A stretch of DNA of 64,000 nucleotides from Epiperipatus broadwayi (taxonomy: Eukaryota > Onychophora > Udeonychophora > Euonychophora > Peripatidae): the NCBI GenBank assembly GCA_028023455.1, contig JAQFVV010006215.1, forward strand, positions 5,563,230 to 5,627,229, given 5' to 3'. The number at the start of each line of letters is the position of its first letter. The stretch's first letter is position 1. Below, one piece after another: positions 11,945 through 23,390 of this stretch. Under the pieces are notes generated by a model. It had not been told where the DNA came from. It searched no databases and saw only the letters and a list, made by a program, of their open reading frames with translations. The position numbers and the translations under genes were made by a program.

Positions 11945-14560
11945 AATTGATGCATTGATAGAAACAGTAAATTATGGTCAAAAGTTATTGAAAATAATAA
12001 TACGGCTGCTATACGCTCAAATAATCTATTATTCCTGAATTTTTGTATAACACTGATTATCGCAAAAGCTTACATTTAGGAAGAAACATTATAAAAAAAC
12101 TTGGATTCATCCATAGTCAACAAAAAAGGCATCTAATAGATTATATTATAGTTAGAAGTAATAATGCAAAAAAGATCATATTGCATATATACTTATAAAT
12201 GTATATAGTTGGACAGATCACAGACCAGAGCAGCCTATGATTAAAATGATAAAATGATTTAAAAGGTAGCTTTCATTTCAGTTATGATAATAAAAAAATT
12301 GATGTTTTGTTTTTTAGAAACTTTTACTATCTCTAATTAATTTCAACCATCGTCAAATTCTAATTGGGACTTTTCAGAATTCATTATTAAGGCAAAAACT
12401 TCTCTTAAGAAATATTATTCTTGGATTCCCTAAAAAAGAAATTCTGATTCATTTTCTGATAGTGATCCTATTATTAATAAATTGATTAAAAGAAATCATG
12501 GCATTTTTTATTTGATAATATAATAAATTGAATATATGCTTTATAATCAATACAGAAATTTGAAGGCAGAAGTTCTATGACGAACAAGGATTAAAAATGA
12601 ATGATGTAAAATTGCAATGGAAATATTAGCATTCATTTTTCATATTAGCATTCATTTTTCAAGTCTATATGTTATTTTCAATGAAAATAACATATAGACT
12701 TGAAAAATGGTATCATGATACTATTAAAAATCCATTTTTATATGATGACAATGATATTTTGAATTGATGAACAAAGTCCATCTATGGATTTAATAAAATA
12801 ATATTTTTTTGATCTACATGTTAATCTCAGTGCATCAAAAAAAGTTCTAAAAGTCACGATTAGTCAATTTCTTTCTCTCTTACAGTTTTAATTCACCAGT
12901 TCTTTTTGTTGATGCACTGAAAATAATATATAAAGCTGAAAAATAATATAATTCTATTAGACTCACAGGTAACACTGTTTCATTAATAACAATATTTTGA
13001 ACAAGTGGAGGAAATATTTTGATTATCTTTTTAAAAATGATACAAAAATTGAAATGACAACTTTTAAATGATATTTCTATTTTACTTATTCATCTACATT
13101 TGATCAAACAAATAGCTTAGTGAAGTTAAAACACTTTTTAATCTTAAAAATGAAAATCTATAGTGCTGCTAAGATGTCTGGAGAAATTTTAAAACATGTT
13201 GATATATCAGTTCAAAAAATATTGGACTGTAAAAATAAATATATAGTCTCAAGTTATGTCACCTGATTTCAAAAATGCTTTTATTGTTTCAATTTATAAA
13301 ATAAAAGAGATAGATAAGATTGCAGTTATTATCGTGGAATATCACTTTTATCCATTACAACAAAAAATATTTTCAAGGCTTGTGCCGAATAGGCTGCTTT
13401 CAGTCATAGATAAATACCAGATATTCAATGTGGTTTTAGAAAATCAAAAAATACTAAAAATGTTTTTTTATTATCAGGCAAATGTGACAGGCGCAAGTGA
13501 AATCTATGGCAATATTAGAAATTATTTGGTTTCCCACCAAAGTTTATTCATATTATACAACTTCTATATGATAACATGAAAGAAAGTGTTATTATTACTG
13601 ATTGAAAATCAAAGGCATTTGAAATATAAAAAAACAAGTGTTAAAAAAGAATGTGTACTATCACCAATTTAATTTTTCATTTTTATGACAGAGATCTTTG
13701 AAATAGTTTCCATCAATTTCATGAAGCAGGCATCAGCAAAATCAAGTTTGTGTATCTTTTTGACTTCTAGATTTAAAGTATGCTGAATTGTAATACTTTT
13801 GCTCATTCAAAATATGATGACTTATAGGATATATTTAATGTTTTGAATGCAACCTACAAAAACTTTCTTTTTGATCTTAATGTTCAATGATTCATCTATC
13901 ATGGTGGAAGGAAAATTTTCAATAATATTTAACTTGAATAGTTATTAACTTAATAATATGAGTCAGTTTAAATATCTTGTCAGCTTTTTAAATACAATGA
14001 CAGATTTAGATTTTGGAATGGATTGCAAATTCCAATGCACTGTTGTTGTACAATGTAAAACATCAATGACATAATTGCTGTATCACTTTATTGTATTGAA
14101 GTGAGGCATGGACAAACTTCCAATCTAATATAAAGACTATAGAAAAAATTAAATTTATGATTGCTCTGTCAATTCTAAAAGTATAATGGTAAGATCATAA
14201 GTTTAATTGTGTTTGCCAATGTAATATTAGAGAATCTAGTACTCTAAAGCCTCTTTGAACATATGAAACACAAACAATAGCAAACTTCCTAAAATTGCAG
14301 TATACGAGAAACTTCGGCATGGTTTCAATAGAAGCGGAATATCCCATTTACATTATAAAGATTATCTCAAAGACACTTTAAAGAAGTGCAATATTGATTG
14401 TTTTAATTGGGAAGTTATAAATGAGAATAGAATTCATTGAAAAGCATTAGACGTATTTATAGTTCACAGATTAATTTTTATAATTATTGCAAAACTCATC
14501 TCTTGTCCAATATATTATTATTTTTGACTTTCCTTTTGCCTTTTTTGGAATGGCCATACT
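11945..14560 (+). pseudogene. Decayed non-LTR (LINE) retrotransposon upstream of galactokinase
   Basis: Plus-strand reading in shifting frames follows a LINE from endonuclease to tail. The endonuclease end is at about 11950-12240 (KLWSKVIENNN, then HSQQKRHLIDYIIVRSNNA, matching the family's HPRSKxWHLIDYVIVRR, then a TDH-type end). A reverse transcriptase follows at about 13140-14000: DFKNAFIVSIYK, the block ending KIFSRLVPNRLL, the remnant of the YxDD region near 13760-13810, and QFKYLVSFLN. The C-terminal part is at about 14280-14480 with YKDYLKDTLKKCNIDCFNWE. It has many stops and frameshifts, so it is dead. It resembles the elements whose endonuclease is often annotated as craniofacial development protein 2-like. 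The clade is left open. Assignments rest on motif memory, not a search. Confidence 0.8.
12653..12709. repeat. 57-nt perfect palindrome inside the LINE relic
   Basis: Left arm 12653-12680 and right arm 12682-12709 are exact reverse complements over 28 nt, with a single A between them; the centre reads TTATTTTCAATGAAAATAA. Just before it, ATATTAGCATTCATTTTTC occurs twice in tandem (about 12623-12660). The retroelement's coding sequence is broken here, so the palindrome is secondary to the element's decay. It could arise by template switching during repair or be an assembly fold-over. Confidence 0.9.
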
Positions 14561-14684
14561 CGTTTGTAAGTAGCTACTTTTATTATTATGAGATTTGCTT
14601 GGGATAATCTTCACCAATAAAAGCGATTTTCTTTGATTATTAAAATTTTACTTTTGAAATAATTGTATTTATTTTAATTTTTCT

Positions 14685-14764
14685 AAATAATACTTTCAAA
14701 ATATTTTATAATAAAAAAATTTCGAAATAATACTTTCAAAATATTTTATAATAAAAAAATTTCG
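14685..14764. repeat. 40-bp exact tandem duplication
   Basis: Two identical 40-bp units (14685-14724 and 14725-14764), each starting AAATAATACTTTCAAAATAT and ending TTTCG. They lie about 245 bp upstream of the galactokinase start codon, between the LINE tail and the presumed 5' UTR. Confidence 0.9.
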
Positions 14765-14950
14765 ACTTTTTACAATTATCCCCCTCCCCCCCACCAAGTA
14801 GCAACGCCATCTCTCATTTTTTAATTAATAACAAAATAAAAGTCGTAGTATTTCAGTGAAATATTTTATCATTTTAATTATTCAATTTCACAATTTTGTG
14901 AATTTATCACTCGGAATAAAGACATCATATTAAAGATTACATTTAATTAT

Positions 14951-15046
14951 ATGGATTCCGATATCAAAGTATTCACAAACAACGTTATCACATTTTACAA
15001 ACTTAAAACATGTCTGTCGAAGAATACGACTCGATTGAAAAACTGA
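14951..15046 (+). other. Upstream ORF overlapping the galactokinase start
   Basis: An ATG at 14951 opens a 31-codon frame that ends at TGA 15044-15046, in a different frame from galactokinase and overlapping its ATG at 15010. If the transcript starts upstream of 14951, ribosomes meeting this ATG first would read past the main start. No transcription start can be placed from sequence, so relevance is uncertain. Confidence 0.4.
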
Positions 15047-15174
15047 TTGATAAGGCAACTACTGCATTTAAAACAAAGTTTAATAATGATCCTAAATTTG
15101 CTGCATGTAGTCCAGGGCGGGTTAATTTGATTGGTGAGCACACAGACTACAATGACGGCTTTGTTTTGCCAATG
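15010..15174 (+). CDS. GALK1: Galactokinase, first coding exon
   Basis: Codes for the first 55 residues of galactokinase, the cytosolic Leloir-pathway enzyme that phosphorylates galactose to galactose-1-phosphate with ATP. The diagnostic GHMP-kinase N-terminal block is intact: [20 protein letters not shown], residues 33-52, with the [14 protein letters not shown] signature (Arg, Glu, His and Asp of the galactose-binding region). The exon starts at ATG 15010 (context AAAAC ATG T) and ends after codon 55 (Met) in phase 0 at a perfect donor GTAAGT. From memory, vertebrate GALK1 exon 1 also ends after the equivalent LPM, which would make this an ancient intron position. Later exons, carrying the ATP-binding motif, are not seen in the window. 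An overlapping upstream ORF precedes it. It could be a GALK1 or GALK2 type; GALK1 is favoured by length and motif. Confidence 0.93.
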
Positions 15175-15180
15175 GTAAGT
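15175..15180 (+). other. Splice donor of galactokinase intron 1
   Basis: GTAAGT directly after the LPM codons. The reading frame continues only 15 codons into AT-rich DNA before a stop, and those residues do not resemble galactokinase, so the donor is the natural exon end. Confidence 0.85.
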
Positions 15181-16192
15181 AGAAAAATTTTAATGCAACT
15201 CGACACTTTAACGTTTTAATCATTTAAATTACTACCAGGCTTGAATATCTTACTGCCGACAATTTTAAATATCTTTTAATATATTTTCGAATAAAAATAT
15301 AACAAGTTGAATCAGTTTAATTAATTTAGGTGATTAAAACTGTGGCGATGACTTTTTAAAAGTTAATTAAACAATTACCCAAAAGTAAGCGCCTGATGCA
15401 ATATTTAAAAATGATGTTTGCGCAAGGCGGATATTATTTATGTTCAAAGTTTAGGTTTAGATCAGAAAAAAAAAAAATCTTGTTTATCTAAAAGAAAAAT
15501 AAATAAACTGATTGAGATTATTTACTACAATTATAAAGCATTTTATTATATTAATTAAGCTTTTAGTATATGTCTCTTAAATTACTTTTGTTTTAAAGTC
15601 AAGAGTTGTATCATTTTTTTTATTGTTTATTTCCGCATAAATTCCACGTAACATATCTCGGTTAAATATACTTTTAATTACGACATAAATTAAAACTGAG
15701 AAAAGTTATAAATCATTTATATTTTTTTAAGCGCGCATATTAATTATTTCAGAGTCATTATTTTTTACTACGCATTGAAAAAGCAAATTATCTGTATAAT
15801 TCAATTATAAACTATAGTACAATTAAATGTACTGATAATGTTAATTAAGATTCAAAAGCTAATAATTGATCATAGGTAAGACGAAGAATCAAAGCGAATC
15901 TCTGATGTTTTACAAAAATATCTGAGATATGTGAAACCTTTAACATACTTTAAGATGCTTTTCATAGAGCTGGTTCTTTGAAATGATTTTCAGAACTATT
16001 GTTTCATCCTCTGTGGATTAATTTTTGTTTTCTGTATATAATTCTAACATTTTTTTTTTTTAAACAAAACTTGTTTTTACATAAGGTCAATCCCTCATAT
16101 ATGTATGTTAATGGATTATGTCCTGTACATGAGGGGTCAGAGTGACTTGTGGTCAACATGGGTAGGATGAGAAGGTTGACATTAAGGTGGGC
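15181..16192 (+). other. Presumed galactokinase intron 1, AT-rich
   Basis: No exon-like sequence. Calling it intron follows from the donor at 15175. The acceptor is not identified, so the right limit of the intron is unknown and may lie far downstream. Confidence 0.5.
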
Positions 16193-16500
16193 ATTGAACA
16201 TTCCGTCATCAGATTGTCAATGAAATGGATGGCTGAAAAGTTGTGGCATTGAGAGGTTTGAAGCCTATCATTAAAGTATGAAAATTGGCTATCTTAATAT
16301 AAGCTGAGCTTTGATTGTATATATGTGTGATGATAATCTGGACCAACTGATGAGTGCTGTTTTAGCATGAAATACATATATTGATGATTATTTATCTTCT
16401 TGATATGTGTATGATCAAGTGGATATCAGCAGTATGAGATAGCATGGATGGTTGAAGGTCATATGAAAGTCTGAATTCAAACCCCCTATATATTACATAT
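16193..16500 (+). repeat. Ribozyme repeat family F, copy 2
   Basis: Aligns by eye with the right arm of the 2642-3249 foldback. Shared blocks are CATTCCGTCATCAGATTGTC, the ATTAAAGTATGAAAATTGGC block, GATAATCTGGACCAACTGAT, TAGCATGAAATACATATATT, and the GAAAGTCTGAATTC end before CCCTATATAT. It is a single arm rather than a foldback. It lies in the presumed galactokinase intron on the same strand as the gene. Confidence 0.85.
16333..16391 (+). ncRNA. Hammerhead ribozyme, type I, in repeat copy F2
   Basis: Stem I 5' side is ATAATC (16333-16338), TGG bulge, ACCAA. The core is CTGATGA (16347-16353). Stem II has five pairs, GTGCT/AGCAT, including a G-U next to the core, with loop GTTTT. GAAA is at 16369-16372. 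Stem III is ATA/TAT. The cleavage A is at 16380, and the stem I 3' side is TTGAT and GATTAT (16381-16391). There is one mismatch in stem I compared with F1 (TTGAT for TTGGT). Stem II is better here than in F1. If intron 1 spans this point, the ribozyme would be transcribed in sense orientation with galactokinase. Confidence 0.7.
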
Positions 16501-18747
16501 AGAAGTGCAGGTATGGAAAAGCTTGTACTGTAGAAAAAATTCATATTTTAAGTAAACTTCATAAAAAATATCACTATTTCAATTATTTTATCTAATATTA
16601 GTCAGGCTAAATTCATCTGAAGTATAAATCAAAACAAATTAAAACCTACTAAAATATATATATAAAATAGATCATTTTTTGAATATATATTAAAATAGAG
16701 AATGAAATTATTATATTTTATAAATACCTATCTTTTTTAAAGATATTACTACATGAAATTGACAAGAATTATATATATATAGCTCCCCTCATCAGTACAT
16801 AATTAATTACTCTTTTTAAAAAAAATTGCTGTAATTACTTACTAATTTGTTACAAATTTACTACAATTGAATCCTATCAGGGATAAGGTATATACAATTA
16901 AAAATCAAAACCATTAAATCCCAATGCAAAAGAATTTCAAACTATAGTTTTATGTGTTAATGTCTTAAAAATGTATACATCTTAATATTATTAATAATTT
17001 TATACTTTATTTAAAATAATAAATTTTTTTTTTTTTGAGAAATATTAATGTTTATATTTGTTGGTATGATTTGTATATGATTTTGGTATTTTTTGATTTA
17101 TATATTTTTGTTTTTGTTTAATTTTATGTTTCAGATGAATTCTACTTGACAAAGATTATATAATCAAAACATTAGTGGTATTTTTAATATTTTTTATGAA
17201 ATTTAGTTCAGTTAAAAGTAATTTTTAAAATAAAATTAAAAGTGTGTAGGAATTTTATTTTTTATAATAGCTATGTTTAAAAAGAATAGGAGAAAACAAG
17301 ACTGATGTCATGTATATATAGGCAGTAGATATCATTGACTATTTGTACTCTGACTTATAATTGGCATTTAGAATAACAAACTTAAATTATATTACCTGAC
17401 CAGAATGCTTATTCAATTAATTATACATTTTTCTAGATCAAATATGTATTATATTACATTAATTATTACACTGAGTATACTTTAATTACATAATAAACTA
17501 GTTATGTTAAATCTTATTGTAACATTTTATTTATCTACTTTTTTGCTCATCTGGCAATTACAAATAATTAAATACACTCATTTGGTTAGCATTTTTATAA
17601 CTTAATATCACATATCATACTCTTTAAATATTATGATATATTTCTAAATAGTGGATAAAACATAAGATAAAATATCCTTTAATCCATTGTATGTGAAAAA
17701 AGTCAATATTTATCAAATTAATCAAATCTTGTTATGAAAGTTTTTGATTTTTATTCATTATTTTAATCCCAACCATTTATGACCATATAAGTAGATAAAT
17801 AGATAGGTTAGTTATGAACTAATTATATATAAAAAAAATTCCAACTCTTCTAAGGTTTTAATTGGATTTTTTGTGAAATATGATAATTCACTAACTCAGA
17901 ACTTAACATCTAAATATAACATGCAAAGAATAAATTATGCTGTTGGTCTTACAGACAATGACAACCTATCATTAACGATGATCAAAACTAGTCACATGAT
18001 TAGAGAATTCTCCAGCTTGTTTTAAAGCAGAATGAGTTTTCTAATTATTTGAATGAATACTGCTTATTTAACATAAAAATGGAGTTAAAATTATATATTA
18101 AATAGTTAAAAAATAATTAATTAAGTAAAATAATTGAAAACCTAAAACTAAACAAAAGTTAGTCTACTAATGATGATTATACATGTTTATACAATTAAAA
18201 AGTATTTGAATTAAATATACTGATATCAAAATGAATAAAATGTTTGAAAAAATAAGAATTCTGTAGATTAATAAATGTATATTGTTTTATGTAAAAGTGT
18301 ATAATATTTAATATATTCAGTTGTTGTATTTCAGATCTAGGGATTCTTTCAATTAGTATACTTTTAATGTTTTAACCTGTTCATATGGTAAAACTAATTT
18401 AAGATAATTAAATGTGACAAGAATGAATAAGAAAGTTTATGGTAAATATAAAAGTGATAATAGGTTATTAAAAAAAAAATCAGAAAAGACATTCTAAAAT
18501 GTTTGTTTTATGTATGATAAATGAAATAGAAAAATAAATGCTAATTAAAAGACAAACAAACAATTAGTTATACTAAATTAAGATTTTACAATTAAAGGAT
18601 CATTTTCTAATCTGTTTATAAATGGACTCTAAAAAAAAAAAAACAACAACCTATAATTATCATTGAAGAAAACAATTTTTCATAAGCAAATGCAGACCTT
18701 GCAGACAGGAAAACATGTTTTTGTCATGCATCAGAAAGGCTATATAA

Positions 18748-18748
<1 letters not shown>
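16501..18748. other. AT-rich non-coding stretch
   Basis: No exon, RNA gene or mobile-element motif recognised; poly-A/T and AT microsatellites only. Confidence 0.5.
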
Positions 18749-18786
<38 letters not shown>

Positions 18787-18807
18787 CCCCCCCCCCCCCC
18801 CCCCCCC
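18749..18807. repeat. 59-nt C homopolymer tract
   Basis: 35 C, one T, then 23 C, followed by an A/C-rich AACAACAAC segment. This is strikingly long for a genome this AT-rich. The G-rich complement could form G-quadruplexes and the C strand i-motifs. The length is likely approximate, because such tracts are hard to sequence. Confidence 0.9.
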
Positions 18808-20084
18808 AAAACAACAACACCTCCTCTTTTCTAAGGAATTAATATTGATAATTCATTTGGTCATCTTTATTCGGTATTCACATATTCTTTGCCTGTAATT
18901 GGAGTGCAGAACAGAATGGAATTAGAAAAGAAGTGAATAAAGTAGAAAAAAATCACAGTTTGATTATAATTATCAATGTAAAGGAGTCAAGTAGTTAGAA
19001 AGTACTTTTTATTGCTGATTTTATTTTGGTTATGATGGAAAACATTAGAAAATATGTGCTGAGTGCATGCAGAAATATATTGTTCATATTCTCAGTTGAA
19101 TCCCATGTCATACCTTCTGGTTAGTAGCCCAAAAGTGATGATATAGAAGCTAGTTTTTTTCCGGTCTTGATGCTCTGATAAAAGTTTGTTTCTATTCCAG
19201 AAGTTTCCCTGGCTTGCTGAATATGCCAGTCAAGCAGTTCAAAAATCTGAAGTTTAGAAATTAATCCCAAGTGTGACTGATAAATAAGCAGTGAGTAATA
19301 TAAAGAAATATTAAAAAACTACTATGCTGAAGGGAAATCTATAATTGTTTACTTTTATTTAGGGAGTTATGAGCAAACATTATGCTTCTTTGATTCATTG
19401 TGAAATGCATATATGTATTAAATATTAATGTTGATATATAAGGATTGTGGCTGTGTCAGCAAGATGTGACAGGTTAGAAAGGTTAATAAAGATTGGATAT
19501 TGCAGTCCCTTGTAAATTAGTCCCCTCCCCCTCTAGTAATGCTTAATTGTTCACATTTGTGTTTCATCTATGTATGCATACAACCATGGGTGCTTTTTAA
19601 TCAATTAAACCATTTGAATAAATTATTTATTTTTGTTATTTAAAACTAAATTTAATGTTTGTGTAATTCTTATTTAAGTCTTGATTCATTTCCAGTGTGT
19701 ACTTAAATAGTTTGATAATATTCCTGAGAGTGCTTATCTTCTAGAATGAGAATAGTGAAGGAATTGAGGGTATTAACACATTGTTGGTAATCTCTCATAA
19801 TTCAAGTGGTTTTCAAGAAACTTGTCTAGTATATCCTGATTATAAATAATGCAACTCTTAGTCCAACTATTATATAGATGGGTTATAAATCGATAATGAT
19901 TAGGAAATAAAACCTGTGTGTCTTTTAAAATTGTTTAGTGCTTTCTTTACAAAATAGGAGTGCATGATTTGATTATCATCACCATCATAATCATTAATTA
20001 GGAAATTAGTTCAGAATCTTTATATAGTATAAAATATTTAGTAAGTTTTTCTTACTGGTATTATAAGGGACTTAAATTCAGACT
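18808..20084. other. AT-rich non-coding stretch
   Basis: Slightly less AT-rich around 19080-19260 and 19440-19560, but no coding frame, splice-bounded exon or known repeat was recognised. Confidence 0.5.
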
Positions 20085-20262
20085 TTCACTGATTGAGATG
20101 GTGATCTGGACCAACAGATGCATGCAGGTTCAGCATGAAATACATATATTGGAGATCATTTATCTTTTTCACATATATGTAGTCATGTGTATCAGTTGTA
20201 TAAGATAGAATGCATAGCTGTACGGAGCTTGAAAGTCTGAATTCCAGTCCCTTATAAATACA
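20085..20262 (+). repeat. Ribozyme repeat family F, copy 3 (partial)
   Basis: Shares GTGATCTGGACCAACAGATG, CAGCATGAAATACATATATT, the ATCATTTATCTTTTTCACAT block and the GAAAGTCTGAATTCCAG end with copies F1 and F2. The left part of the unit is absent. It is more diverged than the other copies. Confidence 0.8.
20101..20159 (+). ncRNA. Hammerhead ribozyme relic with a compensatory stem I change
   Basis: Stem I GTGATC...CCAA pairs with TTGG...GATCAT (20149-20159). Compared with F1, the third pair has changed from A-U to G-C on both strands. The core reads CAGATGC instead of CTGATGA, so two essential core bases are lost and self-cleavage is not expected. Stem II (ATGC/GCAT), GAAA and the ATACATATATT stem III region are kept. 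Confidence 0.6.
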
Positions 20263-21785
20263 TTAAATTTAGTATAGAAAATATACTTATATTTGAATTC
20301 TTATTGGTATATAAATGGCTTTACTACACCCATGCATCTACACATTCATCATACTTCCTTTTGGTACAATATATGTATCGTAATGGTATGGATAATTCAG
20401 GGGTGAACCTGGGGTAATGGCACTCATCATCATCAACCCCAGTTACTACAAAATTTATATATAAAATTAAATGCAAATGAATATCAATAATAAATATGAG
20501 GAATGAGCATGAAACATGAGAGATCAACAAACCAGTAACTAAATAACTATAAGTTCATAGCAATACACAAAAATAATAACCATTCATCATTATGAATGAT
20601 AGCAATAAAAATAAGTGAACAGTCAATCTTGTGACTGGATTTGAAATAGGTCCACTATAAACCAGGCTAATTATTTAACCCTTGCCAGCTTGGGCAGATT
20701 ATTTACACAATAATTTGGATGCACAAACTTAAGTGCTAATCCATAAGAATACAATTATAATAAAATAATACTGGAATACTAAAACATGCTGATCACCATC
20801 AATGCTTGGCTACTTAGTACTATTATTATACTAACCAACTATAAACTTAATTTCTAAAAAAATAATTAAAATGAAATGTAGTGCATTGACTTTAAAATAT
20901 ATCTCTTTTATGCCAACCAAGATCATCATCAACTGGATGTCCATAAACACTAAATATAAACCTTTTTATATAATAGACCATTATGCATGAATCCAGCTCA
21001 GAGAGCAAAAGTTCTGTTATTGTGATCAAGATATATAATAAAACATATAATATTCTGAAACTATTTAGGATTGAGAAATTCATTGGAATAACTTAAATGA
21101 AATATCAATTTATTAACATGAAATTAATGTCTGCTGAATATGGCTATACATATAAATTAAGCCTTCTGATTTTGATTAATACCAAAAACAAATCCACTAT
21201 TACATTATTTACATATATGTCCCAATAAGTTTACATAAAACACACATATATAAGCACACAGACATGTAGTTTAATAATTTATGAACATATTTGACTTGTC
21301 ATAAACTTATAAATCAAATTAATTTTTATAATACATAATTAATGACTGATTTGATATATATATGTGTGTGCAGGAAATGTGTGCACACACTGGTATTTAT
21401 AAAAAAAAAAAACCTAATAAATCATATATTTTTCTTCATACAGAATTAATTCAATGTCAAAAATATACTGTAACGTTTATTTATATACATTGCAAATATA
21501 TTGGCATTTGATAAAAGCTAAAAAATAAAAGTAAATTTAGATTTTTTTTTGACAAATTTTTTTTAAAAAAAAATAATAACGTACAATGAAAGTTAAATTA
21601 TTCTTTCGTATTTTTTTTAATGTAATTAGAAATAAAAGTAGAATTGGAGAGAACAAAAGAATTCCAAAAGCAAGTAAAAAGATAAGCTAAAAGAAAAATA
21701 TTTTAGCTAATTAAACATGGCTGAAAAACCTGATAAAAAAATGAGAACTTAGTAATTGAAAAATGATAAAGGCTGTATAAGATTA
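20263..21785. other. AT-rich non-coding stretch
   Basis: No gene or repeat structure recognised. Confidence 0.5.
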
Positions 21786-22090
21786 TAAACACAAAATGCC
21801 ATCATAATAGCATGCGCAGAAGTCGGAAAACGGCCTCTAGTATAAAAGGCAGAGATCAGTTTGAAGAACATCTTGTTCGTTGGTTTCTCTAGTTGGTCTT
21901 GGATAACAATAATATATCCAAGATCGCTCTATGCTGAAGTAATTTGGCATGTCGGAGTGAACCGGAGCTTCTGCAGACATCATGCCTGAAGATGTACACC
22001 AGAAAAGCTTTCGTGACCGCCTAGGAGAATGGACCGCAAGATCAACTAATAATCAAAGGCCGTGAGCTCATTTTAACCCCGAAAAACTAG
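21786..22090 (+). promoter_or_regulatory. TATA-bearing, GC- and CpG-richer promoter-like island
   Basis: In otherwise AT-rich DNA this 300-bp stretch has a clear TATAAAAGG box (21841-21849) preceded by GCGCAGAAGTCGG. It is followed by non-repetitive, GC-richer sequence and a 27-codon open frame from the ATG at about 21980 (MPEDVHQKSFRDRLGEW) to TGA. It could be a host promoter, the leader of a short gene, or the promoter part of a solo LTR. No LTR borders or downstream gene could be recognised, so the class is open. Confidence 0.4.
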
Positions 22091-23390
22091 TTATAGTTAT
22101 CTACAACCATCGTGAATTCACTAAAACTTACCGATAAGATTACTTATTCCTGATTGTGACAAAATTAAGCATTTGCAAACAAGTCTTAAAATAATCCCGA
22201 TAGAGACTTTCATTTTTTCTGCACAAGAGAGTTTTGTTTATACCAGAACTTTTTAATAAATTATTTTATTTTATTGATTGCATCATGTTTGAATTAATCT
22301 GTGTTCTCTCTCTAATTTACTTAATTGGGAATTCTCATTTTAGCTTAAACAGATTTTTAATCTGTTATAATAAAGAAATATTTCTAATACCAATTTTCAT
22401 TTGTGCGTTATTAATAATAGTTATTATTTTTTATTATTAAATTTATTATTAGTTTAATAAGATTTAAAATGTAATTTACCTTTGCCAATATGTTTCAATA
22501 AGCCCAGGAATAATCTAAAAAAAATAATTCTCGTTACGGTATGATGTAATACCGATTAGTTTAAAAGTATTTTTCTTTTTTTATTCGTGAGACGTTGACT
22601 ATTTCAGCGGACTCTTTAGAATAAAAGGTCCTGGTGCCCATATTAAATAAATTAAAAGCTGATTTCGTCAATAGCATAATTCTCAACAATTAATAGGCTG
22701 AGTTTGATCAGGAAATATAGCTATGTTTTTGGAATAGAAATATAACTTTCTTCTTTTTGACATAGCTTGATCAACTTGCACGCAGTTTATATTAGTGTGT
22801 AGAGGCCTATCAAGAAAACGTTACAATACATAAAATTCACACACATATATAAGCACTCAGATGTGCTGTACAATAATTTAAATTAACATGTTCAAATTGT
22901 GATAGACTTATATAAAAAATTAAATTCATTTTAAATACACAAATGCACACATATGATGTGGGCATATATAAAAAATATAGAATGAATCAAAGTTATTAAT
23001 TAATTCATTATTTAATCATAAAATAATATTAATTTCTTTTTTAACAGATTACTCCTAATTAATTATAAATGTCTTTAAAAAATATTCCAGCAAATTTTTT
23101 TGTTTTTCTATCTAGAAAGATTTTTGGAGTTTACTTTTTTTTTTTCAAAATAAAATCATCTATGAATCAAACCTTTGTTTTTTGTAGTCTTATAATTCAA
23201 ACAAAAATTATTTGTTTTACTTTTAAATTAGAAATTTTAACATTCATCATTTTCAAGGGATTATTTAAAATAATATTGTTCTCAATATATATAACACTAT
23301 TCACCAGCTGTACTTTATATATGTGATGCAATATCTTCATTTGTGCCTCTGCATATAGATAAAACAGTATATATATATATGCAAACTACT
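22091..23390. other. AT-rich non-coding stretch
   Basis: Nothing recognised. Hydrophobic open frames at 22234-22440 and 23069-23326 begin at TTG or lie in T-rich sequence and look like composition artefacts. Confidence 0.5.

Noticed and set aside
13256-13579. 107-codon frame as an independent gene
   Set aside because: It is a piece of the decayed LINE reverse transcriptase (DFKNAFIVSIYK and KIFSRLVPNRLL).
21980-22063. 27-codon ORF after the TATA island as a gene
   Set aside because: Too short, no homology recognised; reported only as part of the promoter-like island.
22234-22440. Hydrophobic 68-codon frame as a small membrane protein
   Set aside because: Starts at TTG in T-rich DNA; such frames arise by chance in this composition.
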